This document shows positions 48,226-56,048 of a stretch of 64,000 bases of DNA, one piece after another. Source of the DNA: an uncultured Pelagibacteraceae bacterium (lineage in GTDB: Bacteria; Pseudomonadota; Alphaproteobacteria; Pelagibacterales; Pelagibacteraceae); contig CACFCI010000001.1 in the NCBI GenBank assembly GCA_902564785.1, positions 1-64,000 of the forward strand. The letters are read 5' to 3'. Numbering within the stretch: the stretch's first letter is position 1; each line of letters opens with the position of its first letter. Position numbers and translations under genes: made by a program. The notes under the pieces are model-generated. The model saw only the letters and a list, made by a program, of their open reading frames with translations. It did no database searches and had not been told where the DNA came from.

Positions 48226-49301
48226 GATTTTACTAATAACTTTTTTCTCAAGTTTGAAATAAAACGTCTAATAAATGCTGCTCCAACACCTAAAATAATT
48301 GCAAACATAATCGTAAATAATCCATAAAAGAAAGGCATCTCTTTTGAAAAATCAATTATAAATTGAGAAAAGAAATTTAAATCTGAACTAGTTGCATTTC
48401 CAGTTCCATTTATAATCTGATCTGAAAAAAACGTATCGTATGCTATTGCTATACCTACTATTAACAATAAAATTGCTAATAAAGCTCTTAAACCAGAACT
48501 ATCTATTCTTTCTCCTAATTTTTGCCCTACCTGAACTCCTATTATAGATCCTACAACTAACATAAGAACTAATAATAAATCTATAGATCCATAATTAAAT
48601 GAATGAAGAAAAGTAACAATCACACTTACAAAAATTGTTACAAATAAAGATGTACCAGGAACTAATTTAGTAGGCATTTTAATTATATAAATCATTGCTG
48701 GAACTAAAATAAATGCACCTCCAATTCCCATAATAGCAGCAATAAAACCAACTAATAGACCAATTATAATTGGAGTAAAAATACTCTCATATAATTTAGA
48801 CTTTGGAAATCTCATTCTTACTGGAAGACCATGTATCCAATAATGAACATGTAATTTTTTTTTAACTACGACATTTCTTTTTGCTTTATCTATTTCACCC
48901 AAACTTTCAACCAACATTAAAGTTCCGATTATTGCTAATATATACATATAAGCCAGTGAGATAACTGTATCAATTTTTCCAATACCTTTAAAATATGTAA
49001 AAGTATAAATTCCTAAAGAAGTTCCAATTACTCCTCCAATCACAATCATTGAACCCATTTTATAATCTAAAGTATTTTTTAAATAATGAGTGGTAGATCC
49101 TGAAACTGATGTAGCTAAAATATTATTTGCCTCATTGGCAACTGCGTATGCAGGAGGTATTCCTAAAAAGATTAAAAAAGGTGTCATCAAAAACCCTCCA
49201 CCAACACCAAATAAACCCGAAAGCACTCCAACAATTGCACTTAATAAAAGTATCTCAATAGGATTAACAAAAACTTGAGCTATCGGTAAAAATACTTCCA
49301 T
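48222..49301 (-). CDS. TauE/SafE-family sulfite exporter-like protein, long form
   Basis: 359-aa membrane protein. Two homologous halves begin LSAIVGVLSGLFGVGGGFLMTP and GLLVGFIAAIMGIGGAFILVPAMI. It is about 100 residues longer than the common 250-270 aa form because of a charged cytoplasmic loop (about 133-170, KRNVVVKKKLHVHYW) and a longer C-terminus. Context next to suy/apr genes suggests sulfite or organosulfonate export. Different substrates occur in this broad family. Confidence 0.83.
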   Translation of the reverse strand: MEVFLPIAQVFVNPIEILLLSAIVGVLSGLFGVGGGFLMTPFLIFLGIPPAYAVANEANNILATSVSGSTTHYLKNTLDYKMGSMIVIGGVIGTSLGIYTFTYFKGIGKIDTVISLAYMYILAIIGTLMLVESLGEIDKAKRNVVVKKKLHVHYWIHGLPVRMRFPKSKLYESIFTPIIIGLLVGFIAAIMGIGGAFILVPAMIYIIKMPTKLVPGTSLFVTIFVSVIVTFLHSFNYGSIDLLLVLMLVVGSIIGVQVGQKLGERIDSSGLRALLAILLLIVGIAIAYDTFFSDQIINGTGNATSSDLNFFSQFIIDFSKEMPFFYGLFTIMFAIILGVGAAFIRRFISNLRKKLLVKS

Positions 49302-49331
49302 AAAAAAATTTAAAAGTTGCTAAAAAACAAC

Positions 49332-49502
49332 TTAGTTAAAAGTGATAAAAGTTCCAACTATAATCACTCCCCAATAAGCCGTTAAGCTTGCTATAATTCC
49401 TGCTTTAATAAATGTAGTTTTAAAATTTGAGAATTTGTTAATAATTTTTACGTTAGAAAGTAACATTAAATTCGTCAATACACCCACAACGAAATTTGTC
49501 AA
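49332..49502 (-). CDS. Possible small two-helix membrane protein
   Basis: Not in the ORF track. The minus-strand frame reads from a TTG at 49502 (LTNFVVGVLTNLMLLSNVK...), with an internal ATG at 49466 giving 44 aa, to TAA at 49332. Two hydrophobic stretches (TNFVVGVLTNLMLL and GIIASLTAYWGVIIVGTFI) are separated by a basic loop. It lies 32 nt after the 116-aa apr-linked gene. The start codon is uncertain. Confidence 0.4.
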   Translation of the reverse strand: MTNFVVGVLTNLMLLSNVKIINKFSNFKTTFIKAGIIASLTAYWGVIIVGTFITFN

Positions 49503-49534
49503 ACAATTATTTATTATTAAGCAATTTTTTTTGC

Positions 49535-49885
49535 CTAGTAGATGGTAGCTCCAAAAACTTTAATTGCATCGTCCTCAACTCCTAAGACCAGCCTTCCAAG
49601 GAACTCTCCTGGGATCTCTTTATTAGTCTGTTTAATTAAAATAGTTATATAGTCCCCTCTTCTTAGACATCCAAACGGTTCAAAAGTCTCTTTAAGGTTA
49701 GTAATCAGCTTGTTATTAGCCCACTGCTTACCAAGCTCTACTTCGTTAGCACCAAAAAGCATTTGAGTAGAGAAATCTTTAGTGAAACCACCGTAATCTT
49801 TAAGGTTTGATGATTTAACCAAATTATCCCAAATTGGTTTGGCTAATTCATATATCTCATCATCGGTTTTAGATAAAATATCCAT
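49535..49885 (-). CDS. Unrecognised 116-aa protein of the APS-reductase operon
   Basis: Soluble, no signal peptide or membrane helix. N-terminal acidic helices (DDEIYELAKPIWDNLVKSSN) are followed by a beta-rich C-terminal half (GCLRRGDYITILIKQTNKE, FLGRLVLGVEDDAIKVFG) with a single cysteine near residue 73. It begins 21 nt after the aprA stop on the same strand, so it is almost certainly co-expressed with aprMBA. I do not recognise the family. It could be an assembly factor, an electron-transfer partner or a regulator of AprBA. Confidence 0.7.
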   Translation of the reverse strand: MDILSKTDDEIYELAKPIWDNLVKSSNLKDYGGFTKDFSTQMLFGANEVELGKQWANNKLITNLKETFEPFGCLRRGDYITILIKQTNKEIPGEFLGRLVLGVEDDAIKVFGATIY

Positions 49886-49906
49886 AAATTTTATTTGAAA
49901 AGTTTA

Positions 49907-51766
49907 TTAAGAAGCTTTTTTCTTCTCGTTCTCATCCACTATATGGTAGACAGGAACTTTCTCCATACTAAACTTACCAGTCTTAGGGTCTCTTCTAGAA
50001 ACTGTTAAACAATGCCAATTATCATCATCAAGTTTCATATGATCGCCTCTATAATAATATCCAGGCCATCTAGTTTCTTCTCTAAACATAGTATGTTCTG
50101 TTACGCACTGAGATGTCAAAGCTCTGTGTTTAAGCTCCCATGCCCTCATAAGCTGGTGATAATCCTCAGCTCCCACGTTTTCAAGATCTTCCTCAAGCCA
50201 AGCTAACAATTCTAATCCTCTTTTTAGCATATTAGCATTAGTCATATAGTTTGTAGCTATTCCACCTACATATTCATCCATTATTCTTTGTAAACGTTGT
50301 AAGCCTTGAATTGGTGAGATATAGCTTGGAGATACAGTTCCGCCTGTAATCTCATTTTGAGCAACTGTATAATTTTCTAAAGGTTTGTAAACTTTAACTT
50401 TGAAATCTTCACATTGTTTATCTGATACTTTTAAACCCTCAGCTTTTTTGTCTTCAATATATTTTACAGCTGCTTTTGCTGCTAATCTACCCTCAGTAAA
50501 TGAGCCTGACGAAAATTTGTGAGCGCTTCCACCTACAGTATCACCTGCTCCAAATAATCCATCAATTGTTAACATTCTGTTGTAGCCCCAGAAGTACTCT
50601 GGTGGAGACAGGTCCTCTGGTCCACTTACCCAGGCTCCTGAACAAGTAGCATGGGAACCCATTACGTATGGTTCAGACGTTGTTAATTCAGGGTTTGTAT
50701 ATTTTGGATCAATATTTTGAGATGCCCAAACAACAGCTTGACCTACTGTCATTCCTAAAAAATTTTCCCAACCAACAGTTTCTAAATGTGGATCTTGAAA
50801 AGCCTCAGTAGTAACCATATGGATTGGACCTCCACCTGCCATCGTTTCTTGAATAAAAGCATGATTTCTTAAACACGTAGGTGTTGGATGGTGATCTATA
50901 TATTCACCTACTAATTCTTTAGTCTGGTCGTACCATTTCTTCTCATAGTTTTCACCGTTTGCATTTTGTGTATATGTTTTTAAATGTAAGAAGTAAGCGC
51001 CAACAGGTCCATATCCATCTTTAAATCTACATAACACAATTCTATTTTCCATTTGAGTCATTTTAGCACCAGCTGCAATTGGTAATGCATATGCTGAACC
51101 ATTACTCCAAGGAGCGTACCAAGTTCTTCCCATGCCTTCACCAACAGCTCTAGGCTTAAATATGTGTGAAGCTCCACCTGCTGCAACAATTACAGCCTTT
51201 GCTCTAAATACATGGAAATCACCTGTTCTCATATTGAATCCAACAGCTCCACCCACTCTATTCTCTTGAGCCTCATCCATTAAAAGATGAGTAATCATAA
51301 TTCTATTATAAATTTTATCTGCAGATTTTTTTGCTGCTTCTGCAACAATTGGCTTATAACTTTCACCGTGGATCATTATCTGCCACTTACCTTCTCTTAA
51401 ATATCTTCCAGTCTCTTCATTTTTCATCATAGGAAGACCCCACTCATCAAACATATGAACAGTTGAGTCTACATGTCGAGCCATGTCATACCCTAAATCT
51501 TCTCTAACCATTCCCATCAAATCATTTCTTGCGTATCTTACATGATCTTCAGGTTGATTTTCGCCCCACTGCATACCCATGTAACAGTTAATTGCGTAAA
51601 GACCTTGAGCTACTGCCCCACTTCTATCTATGTTTGCTTTTTCAACACAAACAATTTTCATATCTCTACCCCAGTGCCTTGCTTCAAAAGTTGCACCAGT
51701 GCCAGCCATACCTCCACCAACAACTAATACATCACAGTCTTCGTAATGAGTTTTGTGCTTAGGCAT
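49907..51766 (-). CDS. aprA: Adenylylsulfate reductase alpha subunit
   Basis: FAD-containing catalytic subunit interconverting sulfite plus AMP and APS (619 aa). The FAD motif VLVVGGGMAGTGATFEARHWG is at the N-terminus; ANIDRSGAVAQGLYAINCYMG, AVIVAAGGASHIFKPR and the C-terminal GDHMKLDDDNWHCL are typical AprA. It shares 1 nt with aprB. In an aerobic heterotroph with desulfonation genes it most likely runs in the oxidative direction. Confidence 0.95.
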   Translation of the reverse strand: MPKHKTHYEDCDVLVVGGGMAGTGATFEARHWGRDMKIVCVEKANIDRSGAVAQGLYAINCYMGMQWGENQPEDHVRYARNDLMGMVREDLGYDMARHVDSTVHMFDEWGLPMMKNEETGRYLREGKWQIMIHGESYKPIVAEAAKKSADKIYNRIMITHLLMDEAQENRVGGAVGFNMRTGDFHVFRAKAVIVAAGGASHIFKPRAVGEGMGRTWYAPWSNGSAYALPIAAGAKMTQMENRIVLCRFKDGYGPVGAYFLHLKTYTQNANGENYEKKWYDQTKELVGEYIDHHPTPTCLRNHAFIQETMAGGGPIHMVTTEAFQDPHLETVGWENFLGMTVGQAVVWASQNIDPKYTNPELTTSEPYVMGSHATCSGAWVSGPEDLSPPEYFWGYNRMLTIDGLFGAGDTVGGSAHKFSSGSFTEGRLAAKAAVKYIEDKKAEGLKVSDKQCEDFKVKVYKPLENYTVAQNEITGGTVSPSYISPIQGLQRLQRIMDEYVGGIATNYMTNANMLKRGLELLAWLEEDLENVGAEDYHQLMRAWELKHRALTSQCVTEHTMFREETRWPGYYYRGDHMKLDDDNWHCLTVSRRDPKTGKFSMEKVPVYHIVDENEKKKAS

Positions 51767-52236
51767 TAGTAATAGACTCCTTTTTTAAAAGATTCTTTTG
51801 GAACGGCAGGAAGTTCACCTTCGATATTTAGTCCCTCAGGTTCTGTATAAAGTCTTTGTGAGTTTAATTCTCCTTGTTTAATTTTTTCACCATCAGCAAG
51901 TTTAGGAATAAATTTTCCCCATGGTTTTGTTGTTATTGGTGAAACAAAATTCTTTGTAGTTCCATTTCTAAATTTTATTTTCCAAGAAATAGTTCCTTTC
52001 TCCTCCTCACGTCTTACTCTAACACTATGTCCCATTGGAGCAAAATCTGCATAACCTCTTACGTCAATTGCATGATTTGGGCATGCTTTTACACATGAAT
52101 AACATTCCCAACAAAAATTAGGTTCTATGTTTTTCGCACGTCTGATATTTTCATCAATGTGCATTATATCAGATGGACAAATATCTACACAATGACCGCA
52201 TCCATCACATCTAGTCATATATACAAAAGTTGACAT
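51766..52236 (-). CDS. aprB: Adenylylsulfate reductase beta subunit
   Basis: Electron-transfer subunit (156 aa) with two 4Fe-4S sites: CDGCGHCVDICPSDIM (near 10) and CWECYSCVKACPNHAI (near 42). A C-terminal tail wraps AprA in known structures. It lies between aprM and aprA in the order aprM-aprB-aprA. Confidence 0.95.
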   Translation of the reverse strand: MSTFVYMTRCDGCGHCVDICPSDIMHIDENIRRAKNIEPNFCWECYSCVKACPNHAIDVRGYADFAPMGHSVRVRREEEKGTISWKIKFRNGTTKNFVSPITTKPWGKFIPKLADGEKIKQGELNSQRLYTEPEGLNIEGELPAVPKESFKKGVYY

Positions 52237-52267
52237 AATTTATTTTCTTTCCTTTTTTGTTATCATA

Positions 52268-53062
52268 TTAATAATGTTTTGGCTCTTCTCTTTTTATTCC
52301 CAGGCCAAATTGCTCTGGCGCGTCTGCAGGAGGTGGTAAATTATCTCTAGAACCGTCTGCTTCAGCCAAATTTTTCTGAATTGCTGCTCCAGGCTTGTAG
52401 AACATGTGAGCAAATTTTGACCAATAAACTCCACCGAATAAGACTAGATTTGAAACAACAAATAATGCAAAAAATAAGAATGACAAACCGACTTGATCAT
52501 TAAATTGAGTATAAGACCAAGCTAGTCCAAAAGTTGAACATGCTAATAAAGCTAGAACAAACAAATCAGCTTTAATAATTCTATACCAAGGGTGTGCTTC
52601 GGCAGAAACATCTACTCTTAAAAAAAACCAAAACCAAAATCCACCAACACATGTAAGTATTGCACCTACATGCCATAACATTGACCATAATGTAGAAGAA
52701 GTTTTATCTGCACCTGTATAACAAAACACTAGCATTGCTGAAGCAATCCAAAAGATTATAGTTCCATACATACCAAGAACATGTGCTAATCTTCTTTTTC
52801 CAAAACCTAATTCTGATGTTGTTCCAATGTCATAAACAGTTGTCTTAGCAATAATTTTTGCCTTCTCAGCAGCTCCAACCTCTCTTGTTGCCTGCAATTT
52901 TGCTTTTTTTGCATTGTTAAAGAAATAAGTTAAATTTTTATGATGTATCATCTGAATAATTGTTCCAAAAGCAATTAAAAGAACCATTGCAATTATAAAA
53001 CCTTGCATAACAACAGTAGGAATTACTTCTGATAATAAAGAAAATGGATTTGTTTCAAACAT
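52268..53062 (-). CDS. aprM: APS reductase membrane anchor AprM
   Basis: 264-aa membrane protein with five predicted helices (about 17-38, 92-115, 127-148, 163-183, 190-213) and several histidines near the helices (HVLGMYG, LWHVGAIL, KFAHMFYKP) that could ligate heme. AprM links AprBA to the quinone pool in sulfite-oxidising proteobacteria lacking QmoABC. It is the first gene of the operon, 31 nt before aprB. Confidence 0.85.
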   Translation of the reverse strand: MFETNPFSLLSEVIPTVVMQGFIIAMVLLIAFGTIIQMIHHKNLTYFFNNAKKAKLQATREVGAAEKAKIIAKTTVYDIGTTSELGFGKRRLAHVLGMYGTIIFWIASAMLVFCYTGADKTSSTLWSMLWHVGAILTCVGGFWFWFFLRVDVSAEAHPWYRIIKADLFVLALLACSTFGLAWSYTQFNDQVGLSFLFFALFVVSNLVLFGGVYWSKFAHMFYKPGAAIQKNLAEADGSRDNLPPPADAPEQFGLGIKREEPKHY

Positions 53063-53101
53063 TTTACCCTTATGTTAAATTATTTTAAATAATTTTAAAG
53101 T

Positions 53102-53130
53102 TTTCTATTCTAGTTAACTCATCATATCAA
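53102..53130 (-). promoter_or_regulatory. Candidate promoter for aprMBA
   Basis: The minus strand reads TTGATA, 17 nt, TAGAAA, about 40 nt before the aprM start, inside the only gap (113 nt) upstream of the operon. Moderate match to consensus. Confidence 0.35.
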
Positions 53131-53175
53131 CAAAAACTATTGATAAATTTGTCTTTAATAACAACTACAAAATAT

Positions 53176-53571
53176 TTACTTTCTTTTGTAATGTTGTTTT
53201 TTCGGGATCACTGACCTAACACCACCCTGAGGATTCTCCACATCACCTTCTCTTCTTGGAATTAAATGAATATGACAATGCATAATTGATTGACCTGCAG
53301 ATTTTCCTGCATTTGTACCTATATTGAAACCTTTAACACTATAATCTTGTTTTAAAATTTTTTCTTTAGTTTTTAAAATTAACTCATTACATGCCTGAAT
53401 TTCTTCTTTAGTAAGCTCAAAATATGTCTCAACATGCCTTTTGGGCACAATAAGACTGTGAAATTCTGAGACAGGGTAACTATCTGTCGATGAATAGGCT
53501 AGTTGGTTTTCAAACTGAAGCTTTTCTTTTCTTATTTTGCAAAATATACAAGGGTTATTTGGATCTTTCAT
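53176..53571 (-). CDS. HIT family nucleotide-binding protein
   Basis: 131-aa histidine-triad hydrolase, probably acting on AMP-linked adducts. The zinc-like N-terminal CIFCKIRKEK and the triad HCHIHLIPRREGD (near 103) are present. It lies 2 nt after pabC. Its placement just before aprM on the same strand is noteworthy because HIT proteins can hydrolyse adenylyl sulfate, but the gap and promoter suggest separate units. Confidence 0.9.
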   Translation of the reverse strand: MKDPNNPCIFCKIRKEKLQFENQLAYSSTDSYPVSEFHSLIVPKRHVETYFELTKEEIQACNELILKTKEKILKQDYSVKGFNIGTNAGKSAGQSIMHCHIHLIPRREGDVENPQGGVRSVIPKKQHYKRK

Positions 53572-53573
53572 AT

Positions 53574-54317
53574 TTAAACAAGAGAGTTATATATTTTATT
53601 TAACTTTGTGAAGCAATTACTCTTTCTTCTCTTCCATTTAAGATCGTTTATTTTTGAAACTGATGTTACCCCTTTACCAGATCCAATGAGGATTATTTCT
53701 TCATAATCATTAATTGATTTAATTGAAATATCTCTAAAATATATTTTTATTTTTTTACTAATAAATTTAAGTGTATTTCCAAAATAACAATTTTTTTTAG
53801 GTGAAAAAATTTTTCCATTTTTAACAAAAACTAAATTTGAAGTGCCAGTTTCTAAAATTTTGTCATTTGCGACTAAGGCTATATCAAATTTAGTTGAGTC
53901 AACTTTGCTCAATTTTGCTAATATTTTTTTATAATATAGATTTTTATAATTTGGCTCTACTCGTTTATATTTAAATAATAACAGATTAAAACTGGTCTTT
54001 AGTTTAGGTCTTTTTCTAATTGATACTGATATTAGTTTTTTATTTAACGCTATACGAAATAAATTGTCAGGACCTTTGTATAAAGTATTTTTGTTAATTA
54101 AATCTTTAATAATATTTTTTAAATTTTTTTTTCTTATTCCATATTTTTTTGTAGATTTTATTAAGTTCTTTATATGTGGTTTTAAAAGTATTAACTTAGG
54201 AGGTTTTCCAACCATTCGAATTGTGGTAAATACACCTCTAGATCCCCAAAGATTTTTGAAAGTAACTTCTTTAAGATTACTTAGCTGATAAGATTTTTTT
54301 AATAAGAGTGTTGCCAT
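53574..54317 (-). CDS. pabC: Aminodeoxychorismate lyase (class IV aminotransferase)
   Basis: PLP enzyme releasing p-aminobenzoate and pyruvate from aminodeoxychorismate in folate synthesis. The fold-type IV signature is ILETGTSNLVFVKNGKIFSP (near 145), with the candidate PLP lysine in the NLYYKKILAK stretch. At 247 aa it is short. It overlaps pabA by 41 nt, so a slightly later start cannot be excluded. The pabB-pabA-pabC neighbours support the role over D-amino-acid aminotransferase. Confidence 0.8.
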   Translation of the reverse strand: MATLLLKKSYQLSNLKEVTFKNLWGSRGVFTTIRMVGKPPKLILLKPHIKNLIKSTKKYGIRKKNLKNIIKDLINKNTLYKGPDNLFRIALNKKLISVSIRKRPKLKTSFNLLLFKYKRVEPNYKNLYYKKILAKLSKVDSTKFDIALVANDKILETGTSNLVFVKNGKIFSPKKNCYFGNTLKFISKKIKIYFRDISIKSINDYEEIILIGSGKGVTSVSKINDLKWKRRKSNCFTKLNKIYNSLV

Positions 54318-54837
54318 TTTCTGTTAAAAAAGATTCTGGGTGAAATTGAAATCCATATATTTTGTTTTTATTATCCTCAAGACCCATTGGTATTTTTGTT
54401 TTACTACATCTCATAGTTATTTTAATTGAATTAGATTTAAATGGCTCCATTAATTTTAATGAATGATATCTTCCAACCTTATACTGTTGATTGTTTTTAA
54501 AGATTTTACTTTGATTATTTGTTTTTATTTTAGATTGAAAACCATGATAAATTTTTTTTTGCTGTATTATTTTTCCTCCTTCATTATACAAAATCATTTG
54601 ATAACCAAGACAAATACCAATAATTTTTTTCTTTCCTTTGTATTTTTTATAAATTTTTGATGTAGCAGGATAATCTTTCGGTGATCCAGGTCCTGGTGAT
54701 AAAACAATCACATCACTTTTATCAAGCAATTTATCATTTACATCATAATAGTTTGAACAAACTACTTTATCAAATTTTGCAAATTGATGAACAACATTCC
54801 AGGTAAAAGAGTCTTGATGATCTATAATGTAAATCAT
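54277..54837 (-). CDS. pabA: Aminodeoxychorismate/anthranilate synthase glutamine amidotransferase
   Basis: Supplies ammonia from glutamine to PabB (186 aa). The catalytic Cys is in GICLGYQMILYN, and the His-Glu pair in FQFHPESFLT. DHQDSFTWNVVHQF is the family N-terminus. It overlaps pabB by 4 nt. TrpG function could be shared, since one amidotransferase often serves both pathways. Confidence 0.88.
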   Translation of the reverse strand: MIYIIDHQDSFTWNVVHQFAKFDKVVCSNYYDVNDKLLDKSDVIVLSPGPGSPKDYPATSKIYKKYKGKKKIIGICLGYQMILYNEGGKIIQQKKIYHGFQSKIKTNNQSKIFKNNQQYKVGRYHSLKLMEPFKSNSIKITMRCSKTKIPMGLEDNKNKIYGFQFHPESFLTENGNTLIKKILSAK

Positions 54838-56048
54838 TTAAATAACTCTAACAAAGATTTTGCTTTAATATAATTTTCATTAAATTCTTTCTTTGGTGAA
54901 CTATCTAATACTACACCAGATGCTGCGGAGATCTCCGATTGATTTTTATAATTTAATATAGATCTAATTATAATATTAAACTTCATATCTTGATTAAATT
55001 TAATATATCCAAAACTTCCTGTATAAATATTTCTACTTTCTTTTTCTTGTTTGTTTAAAAGTTCTAAAGTTCTAATTTTAGGACAACCAATTACAGATCC
55101 TCCCGGCATCATTGCCTTAATAATACTAATCAATTTTGTATTTTTATTTAATATTCCGCCAATTGAAGTAACATAATGAAAAAGATGTTTGTATTCCTCG
55201 ACATATTTTTTTTTGAGTATTTTAACACTTCCTGGTTTGCAAATTCTAGATAGATCACTTCTTTCCATATCAACTATCATGTTGTGTTCTTTAGTTTCTT
55301 TCTCATTATTTTTAAAATATTTAAGAGCTATGTTTTTATTGGATAGTAATTTTTTCTTAAAAGTACCAGCTATTGGTTTAGTAATTATTTTATTTTTTTT
55401 CTTATCTATTAATGTTTCTGGAGAGCAGCTTACTATAGAATAATCCTTGTCTTTTATCATAAATGACTCTGGAGATGCATTAACACGCATTAATTTCCAA
55501 AAAAAATTAATAGGATTAATTAATGATTTATTCTTATATTTTGTACAAATTTTAATTTGATAGGTTTCACCTTCTCTTATTTTTTTTGAGAATAATTCAA
55601 ATATTTCTTTATATTTTGCATAAGCAATATTAATCTTGAAAGGACTTAGTATTTGAGTTTTGTTAAACTGATAATTGAATGTATGTTTTTTTATATTAGA
55701 TATAACTTTAATATCTTTTCTAATTTTAATTATGGTCTCAGGTTTATAAAATATTCCTTTATAAAAATTTATCCTTTTTTTATTTTTTAAATTAATACCA
55801 ATTAAATTACATAAAATTTCATAACCAAAAAAACCAAGATATAAATCTGTTTCTTTTTTATATTTTTTTTTCTCTAACGAATTAAGAAATTTATGAATAT
55901 TTTTTTTTGTTAGAATAATTTTTTTAGAAAAATCAGTATAAATATTATACCCATCATCTACTTTATAAATTATTAAAGGTTTATCTGATTGATACAGATC
56001 CTCTAAATATGGGTTAAATTTAAACTTATCCTGGCTGAGTTCTTTCAA
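54834..56048 (-). CDS. pabB: Aminodeoxychorismate synthase component I
   Basis: Chorismate-using subunit making aminodeoxychorismate for folate (404 aa). The chorismate-binding domain shows GETYQIKICTKYK, NPESFMI-like ASPESFMIKDKDY, KPIAGTFKK, EHNMIVDMERSDLSRIC and the diagnostic PGGSVIGCPKIRTLELL. The N-terminal region is reduced. It overlaps the upstream MFS gene by 23 nt. Confidence 0.9.
   Translation of the reverse strand: MKELSQDKFKFNPYLEDLYQSDKPLIIYKVDDGYNIYTDFSKKIILTKKNIHKFLNSLEKKKYKKETDLYLGFFGYEILCNLIGINLKNKKRINFYKGIFYKPETIIKIRKDIKVISNIKKHTFNYQFNKTQILSPFKINIAYAKYKEIFELFSKKIREGETYQIKICTKYKNKSLINPINFFWKLMRVNASPESFMIKDKDYSIVSCSPETLIDKKKNKIITKPIAGTFKKKLLSNKNIALKYFKNNEKETKEHNMIVDMERSDLSRICKPGSVKILKKKYVEEYKHLFHYVTSIGGILNKNTKLISIIKAMMPGGSVIGCPKIRTLELLNKQEKESRNIYTGSFGYIKFNQDMKFNIIIRSILNYKNQSEISAASGVVLDSSPKKEFNENYIKAKSLLELFK

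Noticed and set aside
49907-53062. Dissimilatory sulfate reduction
   Set aside because: No dsr or qmo genes are present; the AprM anchor and aerobic complex I context point to sulfite oxidation.
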